DNA of 64,000 nucleotides, taken from NCBI GenBank assembly GCA_024697945.1, contig JAILRU010000086.1:1-64000 (forward strand). The letters run 5' to 3'. Source of the DNA: Bacteroidaceae bacterium (GTDB taxonomy: Bacteria; Bacteroidota; Bacteroidia; Bacteroidales; Bacteroidaceae). Within the stretch, counting starts at the first letter, position 1. Each line of letters starts with the position of its first letter. The translations under genes were made by a program, and so were the position numbers. The notes beneath the pieces were generated by a model that did no database searches, was not told where the DNA came from, and saw only the letters and a list, made by a program, of their open reading frames with translations. Positions 16,591-26,821 of this stretch are shown piece after piece.

Positions 16591-18579
16591 ATGAAAAAGC
16601 TCATTCTCCTTGTCCTCCTCGCAACAGGAGTTGCTGGATGCACAGAAGCCCCAAAAGACCAGTCGGGCTACCCGATTACCCCTGTTCCTTTCACTGCTGT
16701 AAAAGTCGCACCAACCTCATTCTGGGGACAACGTCTTCAGGCCAGCCGAGACGTCACCATTCCCCTGGCATTCAGCAAGTGCGAGTCGGAACACCGCTAC
16801 GACAATTTCCTCCAGGCTGCCGAACACATCAAGGACTCAACCAAGACCTTCGAGGTGACGACAGGATTCCCCTTCGACGATACAGACCCTTACAAGACGC
16901 TGGAAGGTGCAGCCTATCTGATGCAAACACATCCTGATGCCCTCATCAACGGCGAGCCTATCGACAAATACTGTGACCGCGTGATAGGCATCATCGCCTC
17001 GGCACAGGAGCCGGACGGCTACCTATATACCGTCAGGACAATGAACCCCGAGAAGCCCCACGGATGGTCGGGGGCAAAGCGTTGGGTGGCTGTGGAGGAC
17101 GGTTCGCACGAGCTGTACAACCTGGGACATCTATGCGAGGCGGCTGTAGCGCATTACAATGCCACAGGCAAGCGAAACCTGCTGGACGTTGCCATCCGCT
17201 TTGCCGACTGCGTCTGCCGTGAGATTGGTCCTAATCCTGGTCAGGCCAATGTGGTGCCTGGACACCAGATAGCCGAGATGGGACTGGCCAAGCTGTACAT
17301 CGCCACAGGTGAGCGCAAATATCTGGAACAAGCCAAGTACTTCCTTGACCAGCGTGGGAAGGTGAATCCTAAGTGGGAGGACATAGGGAATGGTGGCTAC
17401 AGAGATTCATTGGGCTATATACACCGCACGAATATGTACTCACAGAGTTACAAGCCCGTGACGGAGCAGACTGAAGCGGTAGGCCATGCCGTACGAGCTG
17501 GATATATGTATGCCGGTATGGCCGATGTGGCCGCTCTGACGGGTGACCTCGCCTATTTCAAGGCTATAGACCGCATCTGGTCAAACATTATGGAAAAGAA
17601 ATACTACATTACCGGCGGTGTGGGAGCCCGTGGCGATGGGGAGCGTTTTGGCGACGACTACGAGTTGCCTAACCTGACTGCCTACTGCGAGACGTGTGCC
17701 GCCATCGCACAGGTCTATCTCTTCTACCGCCTCTTCCTGCTGCACGGAGACAGTAAATATTACGACGTACTGGAGCGCACTCTATACAATGGCGTCATTT
17801 CCGGCATCTCCATTGACGGAGGGCGATTCTTCTACCCCAACCCGTTGGAGTCGAACGGCGGATACGAACGTCAACCTTGGTTCGGATGTGCCTGCTGCCC
17901 CTCCAACGCAGCACGCTTCATCCCCTCACTGCCCCAGTACATCTATGCCGTCAAGGACAAATCGCTCTACGTTAACCTCTTTGCCAGCAACGAGACCACC
18001 GTGAAGGTGGACGGAAAGACTGTCAGCCTCAAGCAAGAAACCAACTATCCTTGGGACGGCGACGTGGCCATCACCATACAGAAAGCCCCCTCTCATTTTA
18101 CGTTGAAGATTCGCATCCCTGGATGGATACGTGGCGCAGTTGTGCCTAACAGCCACCTTTATCGATACGAAGACGGCAAGAAGCTTAGTTACACCGTCGA
18201 AGTAAATGGAGAAACGTTGGTTAGTCCGACGGCAGATGGTTACTTCACCATCGAACGCAAGTGGAAGAAAGGCGACCGCGTGGAGATACATTTCGATATG
18301 GAGCCACGTCTGGTTCGTGCCAACGAGCAGGTGGAGGCCGACCGCGGAAGAGTTGCCGTGGAGCGTGGCCCGTTGGTTTATTGTGCAGAATGGCCTGACA
18401 ATTCCATTGATGTCCTTGAGGCAAAGCTTGAAGACAAACCAAGTTTCACTCTCGGAAAGAAGGAGATAGCACAGACAGAAGTTGTCACCATCAACACTCA
18501 AGACCTCACCCTCATCCCCTACTATGCCTGGGCACATCGCGGCAAAGGCCACATGGCGGTCTGGATGTTAAAAGACTGA
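16591..18579 (+). CDS. Glycoside hydrolase family 127 (beta-L-arabinofuranosidase-like, DUF1680), lipoprotein
   Basis: lipobox LLATGVAGC; YLYTVRTMNP; GVGARGDGERFGDDYELPN; WFGCACCPSNAARFIPSLPQYIYA. Confidence 0.9.
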   Translation: MKKLILLVLLATGVAGCTEAPKDQSGYPITPVPFTAVKVAPTSFWGQRLQASRDVTIPLAFSKCESEHRYDNFLQAAEHIKDSTKTFEVTTGFPFDDTDPYKTLEGAAYLMQTHPDALINGEPIDKYCDRVIGIIASAQEPDGYLYTVRTMNPEKPHGWSGAKRWVAVEDGSHELYNLGHLCEAAVAHYNATGKRNLLDVAIRFADCVCREIGPNPGQANVVPGHQIAEMGLAKLYIATGERKYLEQAKYFLDQRGKVNPKWEDIGNGGYRDSLGYIHRTNMYSQSYKPVTEQTEAVGHAVRAGYMYAGMADVAALTGDLAYFKAIDRIWSNIMEKKYYITGGVGARGDGERFGDDYELPNLTAYCETCAAIAQVYLFYRLFLLHGDSKYYDVLERTLYNGVISGISIDGGRFFYPNPLESNGGYERQPWFGCACCPSNAARFIPSLPQYIYAVKDKSLYVNLFASNETTVKVDGKTVSLKQETNYPWDGDVAITIQKAPSHFTLKIRIPGWIRGAVVPNSHLYRYEDGKKLSYTVEVNGETLVSPTADGYFTIERKWKKGDRVEIHFDMEPRLVRANEQVEADRGRVAVERGPLVYCAEWPDNSIDVLEAKLEDKPSFTLGKKEIAQTEVVTINTQDLTLIPYYAWAHRGKGHMAVWMLKD

Positions 18580-18626
18580 ACTTTCAGAAGTAGTTAAAGA
18601 GTTAAGAAGTTATTAAATATATTATT

Positions 18627-19076
18627 ATGTTAGAGTATTTTGCAGCCAATATGTGGCAAGTGTGGGCCGGAGTGGCCGTGTTGGGACTGATTCTCGAACT
18701 CACTTCTGGTGATTTCTTCATTATCTGCTTCGCCATTGGAGCCGCAGGTGCTGCCTTGGTGTCACCATTTGCGAACATCTATGTGCAACTGGTGGTCTTC
18801 GGAGTAATCACGCTTTTCAGCATTTTCATGGTCAGGCCATTCGCCCTTCGCTACCTGTACAAACGGGACGAGAACCGTCCAAGTAATGCTGATGCCCTTC
18901 TCGGACAGACAGGCGTAGTGAGCGAGACCATACTGGCAGGCGGCTTCGGACGTGTCGTCATCGGTGGCGACAATTGGAAGGCAGTCTGCACGGGAGAGGA
19001 AGATATACCACAAGGTACCCGCGTGCGGGTGATTGGCAGGGAAAGCATCATTATCACAGTGGAAAAAACAAATTAA
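18627..19076 (+). CDS. NfeD family protein
   Basis: LILELTSGDFFIICFAIGAAGAALVSPF...LLGQTGVVSE...GTRVRVIGRESIIITVEK; adjacent to an SPFH gene. Confidence 0.85.
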   Translation: MLEYFAANMWQVWAGVAVLGLILELTSGDFFIICFAIGAAGAALVSPFANIYVQLVVFGVITLFSIFMVRPFALRYLYKRDENRPSNADALLGQTGVVSETILAGGFGRVVIGGDNWKAVCTGEEDIPQGTRVRVIGRESIIITVEKTN

Positions 19077-19097
19077 TCATCAATAAACAGTATCATT

Positions 19098-20051
19098 ATG
19101 AGTAGCTTTACAGTTTTTCTGATAGCCATTGCTGTGCTGGCTATCTTGTTTGCAAAGAAAGCGCTGGTCATCATTCCACAGTCTGAGACCAAGATTATCG
19201 AGCGTCTGGGACGCTACCATGCAACCTTGAAGCCGGGTATCAACTTTATCATTCCATTCATCGACAATGGCAAGAACATTGTGTCACTGAAGAACGGACG
19301 CTATGTCTATACAAACAGTATCGACCTGCGCGAACAAGTATATGACTTCCCCAAGCAGAACGTTATTACAAAGGACAACATCCAGATGGAGATTAATGCC
19401 CTACTCTATTTCCAAATCATGGATCCTTTCAAATCTGCCTACGAAATCAACAACCTGCCCAATGCCATCGAGAAGCTGACGCAGACCACCCTGCGTAACA
19501 TCATCGGTGAACTGGAGCTTGACGAGACCCTGACCAGCCGCGACACCATCAACAACAAGCTGCGCCTCGTCTTAGACGATGCTACAGACAAGTGGGGCGT
19601 CAAAGTGAACCGCGTTGAGTTGCAAGATATTACGCCTCCATCCACCGTACTCAATGCGATGGAGAAGCAGATGCAGGCCGAACGTAACAAGCGTGCACAG
19701 ATTCTCACCTCCGAGGGCGAGAAGGCAGCCGAAATCTTGGCATCCGAGGGTGAGAAGACGGCCATGATTAACCGAGCCGAGGCCAACAAGCAACAGGCCA
19801 TTCTGGTGGCAGAAGGTGAGGCACAAGCCCGCATCCGCAAGGCCGAGGCTGAGGCAAAGGCCATCGAACTGATTGCCGAGGCCGTAGGTAAGAGCACAAA
19901 CCCCGCCAACTACCTGCTGGCACAGAAATACATACAGATGATGCAGGAACTGGCACAGGGCGACAAGGCCAAGACAGTCTATCTGCCATACGAAGCCACC
20001 AATCTGATGGGCAGCATCGGCGGCATCAAGGAACTGTTTAAGGCAGAATAA
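19098..20051 (+). CDS. SPFH/Band 7 (stomatin/QmcA-like) protein
   Basis: IIPQSETKIIERLGRYHATLKPGINFIIPFID...QDITPPSTVLNAMEKQMQAERNKRAQILTSEGEKAAEI. Confidence 0.93.
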   Translation: MSSFTVFLIAIAVLAILFAKKALVIIPQSETKIIERLGRYHATLKPGINFIIPFIDNGKNIVSLKNGRYVYTNSIDLREQVYDFPKQNVITKDNIQMEINALLYFQIMDPFKSAYEINNLPNAIEKLTQTTLRNIIGELELDETLTSRDTINNKLRLVLDDATDKWGVKVNRVELQDITPPSTVLNAMEKQMQAERNKRAQILTSEGEKAAEILASEGEKTAMINRAEANKQQAILVAEGEAQARIRKAEAEAKAIELIAEAVGKSTNPANYLLAQKYIQMMQELAQGDKAKTVYLPYEATNLMGSIGGIKELFKAE

Positions 20052-20063
20052 CGTATTGTCAGC

Positions 20064-20792
20064 TCAGGAGACGCTTCCGCAGAAAGCTTCATAGGACTGT
20101 TCAAGGCGAGCTACCTGATAAGGCTGGAGGCACAGGGAGAAGGTGCCGGTCAGTTCATCGAGTCCAAAAGCGACCTTGATGATACTGGCCAGGTTGAAAC
20201 TGCTCCCAGTGCCTCGTTTCATTAGCTGACGGGCCACTTGTAGAAGTTCTCTACGGTCGTGCTCGATATAACGCAGAGAACGGAGCAGCAGGAAGAGACA
20301 TGGGAGCGTGTCAATGCGCACCAGATAGACCATTTGATCGCGACCCTTGCTGATACCCATGAGGTTGAAAAGTTGCTCAACGTGTTCCGGACGGGCAAGG
20401 TTGGGTAAGATAAGAAGCGCAACCTTCTGTCGTTCCACATCATTGAATCTTTCGGCAAGTTTGGCAAAAGGCTTGTCGGAAAGAGATGCCGTACCTTGCT
20501 CCATACGAACGAGGAAAGTCTTCATGAGCGTAATTAGGTAAGCTTTGCTGTCATAGCGGACGAGGGCTTCCGTCATTTTCCAATAAACATCAGACGGACA
20601 GCAGGCAAGCAATCGCTCGCCCAACATATAGCCTGCTGTACGCTGCTCGCTTCTGGAAAAAGAGTCGAGCAAGCCGACAAGTCTCTCTGCATCCCTAGTC
20701 TGCAAGGGCGGAGTCAGTTTCAGCTCAAGAGTTTTGCTATAATGACAATCAGGCACGATCCTAAAGAGGTAAGAAGGTATTATTTCTTCCAA
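20064..20792 (-). CDS. Conserved hypothetical protein
   Basis: 242-aa ORF with protein-like composition; overlaps the end of the preceding same-strand gene by 13 nt. Confidence 0.6.
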   Translation of the reverse strand: MEEIIPSYLFRIVPDCHYSKTLELKLTPPLQTRDAERLVGLLDSFSRSEQRTAGYMLGERLLACCPSDVYWKMTEALVRYDSKAYLITLMKTFLVRMEQGTASLSDKPFAKLAERFNDVERQKVALLILPNLARPEHVEQLFNLMGISKGRDQMVYLVRIDTLPCLFLLLRSLRYIEHDRRELLQVARQLMKRGTGSSFNLASIIKVAFGLDELTGTFSLCLQPYQVARLEQSYEAFCGSVS

Positions 20793-22648
20793 AGGAAGCG
20801 GTAGGCAAAGCGGCGGTTGGGGGCGGTGTCACCTGTTGTAGAGATGCTGATGATGTCACCTGGGTCGCTTGAATTGTCTGCCCACTTGAAGCGAAGGCTG
20901 ACTTGATTGCCTGTCTTTCCAAGAAGCTTGCGAGGTATGGCCATTTCAAGGCTCTTCTCCCCTATCGCCATTCTTATATCTTGATTCTCAGACCTGGAAC
21001 CAGTTAACTTTGAATTTTGAATTACATACTCGTATTCCCCGTCTTCGTCAGCGTCGATGAGCAGGAGCATCCAGTTCGGGTCGGTGCTAGGCGTAAGAGG
21101 CTCTGCTGTCTCGGCGGCAAAGTAGATGTTCTTCTTATCGACTGCAACAAGGCAACGCGTTATATCGTTCCTGCCAGTATTGTCGGTGTAGTGAAGGTCA
21201 CCGTATCCGTCGTGGTCGCGATGAATGACGTCGCCACGGGTATCGAGGAAGGTGCTGTCGGGCTGCCATTCGTCCAGGCTTCCGTCGAGCGTGATGTGCT
21301 GATAACCACGATGAACGGGCATCGGAGGCACGCCTTTGTAGCGTCGTATGTTCTGCACCATCTGCATGTAGTAGTTGTCCGTCCAGCCGCCTTTCATGGG
21401 AGCTATGGTGCGGTTGAACTCGGCATTGTACTGGTCCACGAAGTAGAAAGGATTGTCCTTGCGTCCCAGGAAGTCGATGTGCATTTCCGCCTGTCCGGAG
21501 GGGTCTTTGCCGTTCATGTACTTGCCTGCCGTCCATTCGTTCCAGTCGTTGAGGTAGATGAAGTCGGGATCAACCTGCAGGGCTTCGTCCCATCGGTCCT
21601 GGAAGTAGATGCCGTACTGCGTGGGATTGTCGCGCTCCTCCCCAAGCCAGGGAACGTAGGTGCGACTCGGCATGTCTTCACCGTCGAGCGTGGGTTCCAA
21701 GGTCTCTCTACGCCAACTCTTGCCTGTGATGCTGATGGGATGCTGGGCAGGCGTAACAGCCATTTCCTCCAGCCGTCCCTGATGCTTGGAGCAAAGCTCT
21801 TCGGGCGTGAGGGCAGCCACGTTCTTGTCATTGAGTTCGTAGCCGAAACTCCAGCGGTCCTCGGTGCCGACATAGCGCTCTCCAGCCCATTTGTAGTAGC
21901 CCCACCACATGCCGCGGAGAGTGAAGAACTGCTTGACTTCGTCGCTATAGTCTTTGTCCTTCTGCCCGCCATTGGGATTGGCGTCGATGCTAGGCGTAGC
22001 GTTGTAGAGGAGCAGAGGTTTGCCTTCCCAATAGAACCAGCAGTCCTGATAGCGAGGTGTCTTGTAAAAGCGTTCGTAGAGGCTCTGCACCACGTCGATG
22101 ACGTTGCCGTTGAAGGCCCAGAAGCAGAACTTCGGCACACGGTTCCCAAGGGCTTTCATCTCCTGCATGGTCTGGAAGAGCACTTCCCACTCGTCCCAAT
22201 AGCAGACGGCGTTGGTGACATCCATGATGAGGACATCGACTCCGGCATCGGCCAACATGGAGAGGTCGTGACGGATGACGTAGCGGTCCTGACTGAGGAA
22301 GTAGCCGTACTCTGGTTCTCCCCAGTGATAGGTGGCATAGGGGAAGTCGGGATTGCCTCGGGTACACATCGGGGCGGCCTGGATGCGCTTCGTCACATCG
22401 TAGGTATAGGGCTGTCCGTCGTGATGGTCCGGTGTGTGCCAAGTGATATAGAAGATGCCTACGGTACGCGGCTTGCCATCGGTCTTGAGCGGACAGTCTT
22501 CGGCTGTAGGCAGGCATCGGCCAAGAGCGTCTGTGGCAACCCAAGAAGCTTGCGCAAAAAGCGCTGAACAATGAAAAAATGATAGAATGTAAAAATGAAA
22601 AAGGGCAAAGGCCACAAAGTTATAAGACAATCGTTTCATAATTCCCAT
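20780..22648 (-). CDS. Glycoside hydrolase family 71/99-like secreted protein
   Basis: GIFYITWHTPDHH...VIRHDLSMLADAGVDVLIMDVTNAVCYWDEW...FIYLNDWNEWTAGKYM; signal peptide. Confidence 0.75.
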   Translation of the reverse strand: MGIMKRLSYNFVAFALFHFYILSFFHCSALFAQASWVATDALGRCLPTAEDCPLKTDGKPRTVGIFYITWHTPDHHDGQPYTYDVTKRIQAAPMCTRGNPDFPYATYHWGEPEYGYFLSQDRYVIRHDLSMLADAGVDVLIMDVTNAVCYWDEWEVLFQTMQEMKALGNRVPKFCFWAFNGNVIDVVQSLYERFYKTPRYQDCWFYWEGKPLLLYNATPSIDANPNGGQKDKDYSDEVKQFFTLRGMWWGYYKWAGERYVGTEDRWSFGYELNDKNVAALTPEELCSKHQGRLEEMAVTPAQHPISITGKSWRRETLEPTLDGEDMPSRTYVPWLGEERDNPTQYGIYFQDRWDEALQVDPDFIYLNDWNEWTAGKYMNGKDPSGQAEMHIDFLGRKDNPFYFVDQYNAEFNRTIAPMKGGWTDNYYMQMVQNIRRYKGVPPMPVHRGYQHITLDGSLDEWQPDSTFLDTRGDVIHRDHDGYGDLHYTDNTGRNDITRCLVAVDKKNIYFAAETAEPLTPSTDPNWMLLLIDADEDGEYEYVIQNSKLTGSRSENQDIRMAIGEKSLEMAIPRKLLGKTGNQVSLRFKWADNSSDPGDIISISTTGDTAPNRRFAYRFLWKK

Positions 22649-22697
22649 TCATTGTTTCCTTTCATTTTTATTTTTTCATTTTCTCATTTTTTATTTT

Positions 22698-24500
22698 TTA
22701 TTCTTTCCCTGCCCTCTTCCTTTCCAAGTGGTCGAGGATGACCTTGCGCATTCGCATACTCTTGGGCGTTACCTCAACGTATTCGTCGGCCTTGATGTAC
22801 TCAAGAGCCTCTTCGAGCGAGAAGATGGTGGCAGGGATAATGTGGGCCTTCTCATCGGTACCGCTTGCACGTATGTTGGTGAGCTGCTTTGCCTTGCAGA
22901 CGTTTATCACGATGTCGTTTTCGTGAACATGTTCGCCTACGACCTGACCAGCATAGACCTGATCCTGAGGCTCGATGAAGAAGCGTCCGCGATCCTGCAG
23001 ATGGTCGATGGAATAGGCGTATGCATTGCCACTTTCGAGGGCTATGAGCGAGCCGTTTACCCTTCGTGTGATGTCGCCTTTGTAGGGCTGATATTCCTTG
23101 AAACGGTGTGCTATGATGGCCTCGCCCTGACTGGCGGTGAGCATGTTGGTGCGCAGGCCTATGATGCCACGGCTGGGGATGAGGAACTCGATGTTGACAC
23201 GTTCTCCCTGACTCTCCATACCCGTCATCTCACCCTTGCGGCGTGTCACCATGTCTATCATCTTCGAGGCAAACTCCTCGGGCACGTTGATGGTCATCTC
23301 CTCGATGGGCTCACACTTCACGCCGTCTATTACCTTATATATTACTTGTGGTTGTCCCACCTGCAGTTCATAGCCTTCGCGACGCATCGTCTCGATGAGG
23401 ACCGAGAGATGCAGCACGCCTCGGCCAGAGACAACCCAACGGTCTGTATAGCCCTCGGGAACTTCCACGCGCAGGGCCAGGTTCTTCTCCAGCTCACGTT
23501 CCAGGCGGTCGCCTATATGACGGCTGGTGCAGTACTTGCCCTCCTTGCCGAAGAAGGGAGAGTCGTTGATGGTGAAGAGCATGGACATCGTGGGTTCGTC
23601 TATCCTGATGGGAGGCAGCGGCTCCGGATTCTCGAAGTCGCAGATGGTGTCACCGATCTCGAAGTTCTCCAGTCCCACAATGGCACAGATGTCTCCGCTT
23701 CCCACCTCCGACGTCTTCTGGCGCCCCATACCCGTGAAGGTATGCAGCTCCTTGATTTTCGTCTTCTCCTTGCTGCCGTCGCGATGTGCAATGGTGATGT
23801 TCATGCCCTCCTTCAGGGTACCGCGATGCACGCGTCCCACGGCAATACGGCCCGTATAGGTACTGTAGTCCAGGCTGGTAATCAGCATCTGTGGCGTACC
23901 CTCCAGCACTTCAGGCGCAGGGATGTATTTCAGGATGCAGTCCAGCAGGTAGGTGATGTCCTGCGTAGGCTGGTTCCAGTCCTCACCCATCCAGCCCTGC
24001 TTGGCAGAGCCGTAGATGACGGGGAAGTCCAGCTGGTCTTCCGTTGCATCCAGGTCGCACATCAGGTCGAAAACCATCTCATAGACTTCCTCAGGTCGGC
24101 AGTTGAGCTTGTCCACCTTGTTTATCACCACTACGGGCTTCAAGCCTATCTGCAAAGCCTTTTGGAGCACGAAGCGCGTCTGCGGCATCGGTCCCTCGAA
24201 GGCATCCACCAGCAGCAGGCATCCGTCGGCCATGTTCAGCACACGCTCCACTTCTCCACCAAAGTCGCTGTGTCCTGGAGTGTCTATAATGTTTATCTTA
24301 GTGTCCTTGTAGTTGATGCTGACGTTCTTGGAAAGGATGGTGATGCCACGCTCGCGTTCCAGTTCATTATTGTCGAGCATGAGCTCTCCTGTCTGCTGGT
24401 TTTCACGAAAAAGATTTCCGGCGAGCAGCATCTTGTCCACAAGAGTGGTTTTTCCGTGGTCAACATGTGCAATAATAGCTATATTCCTGATGCTTTGCAT
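22698..24500 (-). CDS. typA: Translational GTPase TypA/BipA
   Basis: [25 protein letters not shown]...[18 protein letters not shown]...[16 protein letters not shown]...[25 protein letters not shown]. Confidence 0.97.
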   Translation of the reverse strand: MQSIRNIAIIAHVDHGKTTLVDKMLLAGNLFRENQQTGELMLDNNELERERGITILSKNVSINYKDTKINIIDTPGHSDFGGEVERVLNMADGCLLLVDAFEGPMPQTRFVLQKALQIGLKPVVVINKVDKLNCRPEEVYEMVFDLMCDLDATEDQLDFPVIYGSAKQGWMGEDWNQPTQDITYLLDCILKYIPAPEVLEGTPQMLITSLDYSTYTGRIAVGRVHRGTLKEGMNITIAHRDGSKEKTKIKELHTFTGMGRQKTSEVGSGDICAIVGLENFEIGDTICDFENPEPLPPIRIDEPTMSMLFTINDSPFFGKEGKYCTSRHIGDRLERELEKNLALRVEVPEGYTDRWVVSGRGVLHLSVLIETMRREGYELQVGQPQVIYKVIDGVKCEPIEEMTINVPEEFASKMIDMVTRRKGEMTGMESQGERVNIEFLIPSRGIIGLRTNMLTASQGEAIIAHRFKEYQPYKGDITRRVNGSLIALESGNAYAYSIDHLQDRGRFFIEPQDQVYAGQVVGEHVHENDIVINVCKAKQLTNIRASGTDEKAHIIPATIFSLEEALEYIKADEYVEVTPKSMRMRKVILDHLERKRAGKE

Positions 24501-24532
24501 ACAATTTTTGTCTTTTTTCAGTTTTATGGCTG

Positions 24533-24540
24533 CAAAGATA
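24533..24540 (-). promoter_or_regulatory. Bacteroidetes -7 element (TATCTTTG) for typA
   Basis: tttttgTATCTTTGcag on the minus strand. Confidence 0.6.
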
Positions 24541-24548
24541 CAAAAAAA

Positions 24549-24580
24549 ATGAGGAATGAAGAATGAAGAATGAAGAATTA
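24549..24580 (+). repeat. GAAGAAT heptamer array
   Basis: tgaggaatgaagaatgaagaatgaagaattat. Confidence 0.85.
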
Positions 24581-24584
24581 TTTG

Positions 24585-24592
24585 TAAATTTG
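24585..24592 (+). promoter_or_regulatory. Bacteroidetes -7 element (TAAATTTG) for the fasciclin gene
   Basis: TAAATTTGtgc, 36 nt upstream of ATG 24628. Confidence 0.5.
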
Positions 24593-24627
24593 TGCTCGAA
24601 AATTAACTATTATTAATCTTAAACTCT

Positions 24628-26751
24628 ATGAAAAGCCTATTTGGCAAGACCATTACCGCATCTTTATTCCTGATTTGCTGCTGGGGCTGTACCGAGAACA
24701 TAGATACCTCAGCCAGATATGTCTTCACCGCCGATCGTATTATGAATTACCTGGAGAAGCACGAGGTGTATTCGGAATACGTCGAGCTCCTGCGCGTTAC
24801 TCCCATCTCGGTCAAGAGCAGCAGTACCGTGGGACAATTGCTGGCGGCACGAGGGCACTACACCGTTTTCGCTCCGACGAACGAGGCAATCCATAAGTTC
24901 CTGGAGGAGACCTGTGCCGAGGACTCTACTCTGCTGAGCGCTCCCTCATGGGATGCCTTCTCCAGCGAGCACAAGCGTGACTCCATCCGCCGCGTAATTG
25001 TCTATAACTCCATCATCGACTCGGGCGACAACGAGGAAGCCTACATGGTCAACGCTTTCCCACCCAAGACGGGTACCGAGTTCCCGCTCAACAACATGAA
25101 CGACCGCAAGCTCTCGGTACGCTACACAGGCGTCGATTCCATCTACATCAACAACACCTGTCCCGTCAGTATCCTCCAGCGGGACATCCTTGCCACCAAC
25201 GGCGTCATCCACCAGATGGAACGCGTCATTGCGCCCAAGGACGTGACTGCAGCCATGTATCTTCAGGAGATGCTTGACACCGGCAAGGAAGGCTTCCTTG
25301 TGATGGCAAAGGCCATCCAGGCATGCGGACTGATGGACACCCTCTCGAAGATTAGGGATGAAGTCTATGAAAACCTCTACCTGCGAGGCGATATCCCAGA
25401 GAAAGTGCACATGTATATCGACGGACACTTCCCCAACGGCGACAACTGGACGCCACGTCACCGCCTGTACGGCTTCACGATATTCGCAGAACCCGACGCC
25501 TTCTGGCGCGAACAGGGGCTCGACCCGCAGGCTCCCTCCGCCACCCTGCTGCCGCAACTCGTGAACTGGATTCTCACGAAAAACCAGTACGCCCGCGACG
25601 ATGTCTTTACGACTGACGACAACTACGACGACCCCACGAACCTACTCTACCAGTGGACCACCTATCACATCCTGCCCTTCCGCGCTCCGGCTGACCGACT
25701 GGTCTTCCACAGAAACGAGTACGGCTACAGTCCCAGCAAGCCCTTCCACTACACGATTCCCATGTATGAAATTTACACCACTATGGGCAAGCGCCGTCTC
25801 ATCAAGATCTACGAGAGCGCGGAATCCAACGGCATCTACTTGAACCGCTTCCCCAATCTGGATAACGGCAGAACCAGCGTCTATCACGAAATCTCATGCG
25901 ACCCTGCCAAAGTGGGCTGCTTCATAGACAGAGACCCGGACAGGGCTATCCTGAACGACATCATCAACTGCTGCATCTATCCCATCGATGCTCCGCTCTC
26001 CTACAATGATGCGACGCGCGACAACCTGGCCAAGCAGCGTCTGCGCTTCGACGGAATGACACTCTTCCCCGAGGCCATGAACAACGAAATCCGACTGAAA
26101 CTCTCGGCCGCCGAGCAGAATCAGGATGTCTATATCCCCTCCACCAACATCTACAACTACTTCGAGAACATGCAGATGAACGACCAGACCATCTTCATAT
26201 ACCTGAACGCATACGCCTACCAGTGGTGCAACATGCACAGCGACGAGATGAAGGCAAAGCGCCGTTACGAGATTACCTTCACCCTGCCGCCCGTACCAAG
26301 ACGCGGCACCTACGAATTGCGCTATGACGTCTTGCCCAACGGCGACCGAGGCATCCAGCAGTTCTACTTCGGCGACGACCGCTATCGTCTGCCAGCAGCA
26401 GGCATCCCCGTGAACCTGACGCGCGGCATAGGCAACATGAACGTCGGCTATGAAAGGGATACAGGCGACGACGACTACGACGCCGAGGTCGATAAGCGTT
26501 TGCGTAACAACGGTGTCATGAAGGGTGCCAAGAGTGTCACAGCCGACGGCAGCACGGGAGACATCGAGCGTAACCGAAACTCCAACCTGCGCTACATCAT
26601 TGTCCGCCAGACAATGGACCCCGACAAGACCTACTACATGAAAGTCAAGTCAGTGCTCGATTCCGAGGAGATGGAGTTCTACATGGACTACATGGAATAC
26701 TGTCCTAAGGAAGTCTATGACAACCCCGAGCATCCCGAGGACGTCTGGTAA
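24628..26751 (+). CDS. Fasciclin-domain lipoprotein
   Basis: lipobox LICCWGC; YTVFAPTNEAIHKFLEE; ILATNGVIHQMERVIAP. Confidence 0.85.
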   Translation: MKSLFGKTITASLFLICCWGCTENIDTSARYVFTADRIMNYLEKHEVYSEYVELLRVTPISVKSSSTVGQLLAARGHYTVFAPTNEAIHKFLEETCAEDSTLLSAPSWDAFSSEHKRDSIRRVIVYNSIIDSGDNEEAYMVNAFPPKTGTEFPLNNMNDRKLSVRYTGVDSIYINNTCPVSILQRDILATNGVIHQMERVIAPKDVTAAMYLQEMLDTGKEGFLVMAKAIQACGLMDTLSKIRDEVYENLYLRGDIPEKVHMYIDGHFPNGDNWTPRHRLYGFTIFAEPDAFWREQGLDPQAPSATLLPQLVNWILTKNQYARDDVFTTDDNYDDPTNLLYQWTTYHILPFRAPADRLVFHRNEYGYSPSKPFHYTIPMYEIYTTMGKRRLIKIYESAESNGIYLNRFPNLDNGRTSVYHEISCDPAKVGCFIDRDPDRAILNDIINCCIYPIDAPLSYNDATRDNLAKQRLRFDGMTLFPEAMNNEIRLKLSAAEQNQDVYIPSTNIYNYFENMQMNDQTIFIYLNAYAYQWCNMHSDEMKAKRRYEITFTLPPVPRRGTYELRYDVLPNGDRGIQQFYFGDDRYRLPAAGIPVNLTRGIGNMNVGYERDTGDDDYDAEVDKRLRNNGVMKGAKSVTADGSTGDIERNRNSNLRYIIVRQTMDPDKTYYMKVKSVLDSEEMEFYMDYMEYCPKEVYDNPEHPEDVW

Positions 26752-26765
26752 ACAAGATAAACGAA

Positions 26766-26804
26766 AAAGAGGGTGTGTCCATTCATTTCGACACACCCTT
26801 TTTG
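26766..26804 (+). terminator. Rho-independent terminator
   Basis: AGGGTGTGTC-cattcatttc-GACACACCCT-TTTTG. Confidence 0.9.
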
Positions 26805-26821
26805 TTACATTATATTATATT

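Noticed and set aside
21017-22567. 516-aa ORF antisense to the GH71/99-like gene
   Set aside because: Same artefact: V/L-rich low-information translation opposite a protein with clear enzyme-like motifs.
22728-24566. 612-aa ORF antisense to typA
   Set aside because: The opposite strand is unambiguous TypA; the antisense frame is open because of codon bias, has no promoter logic and no recognisable motifs.
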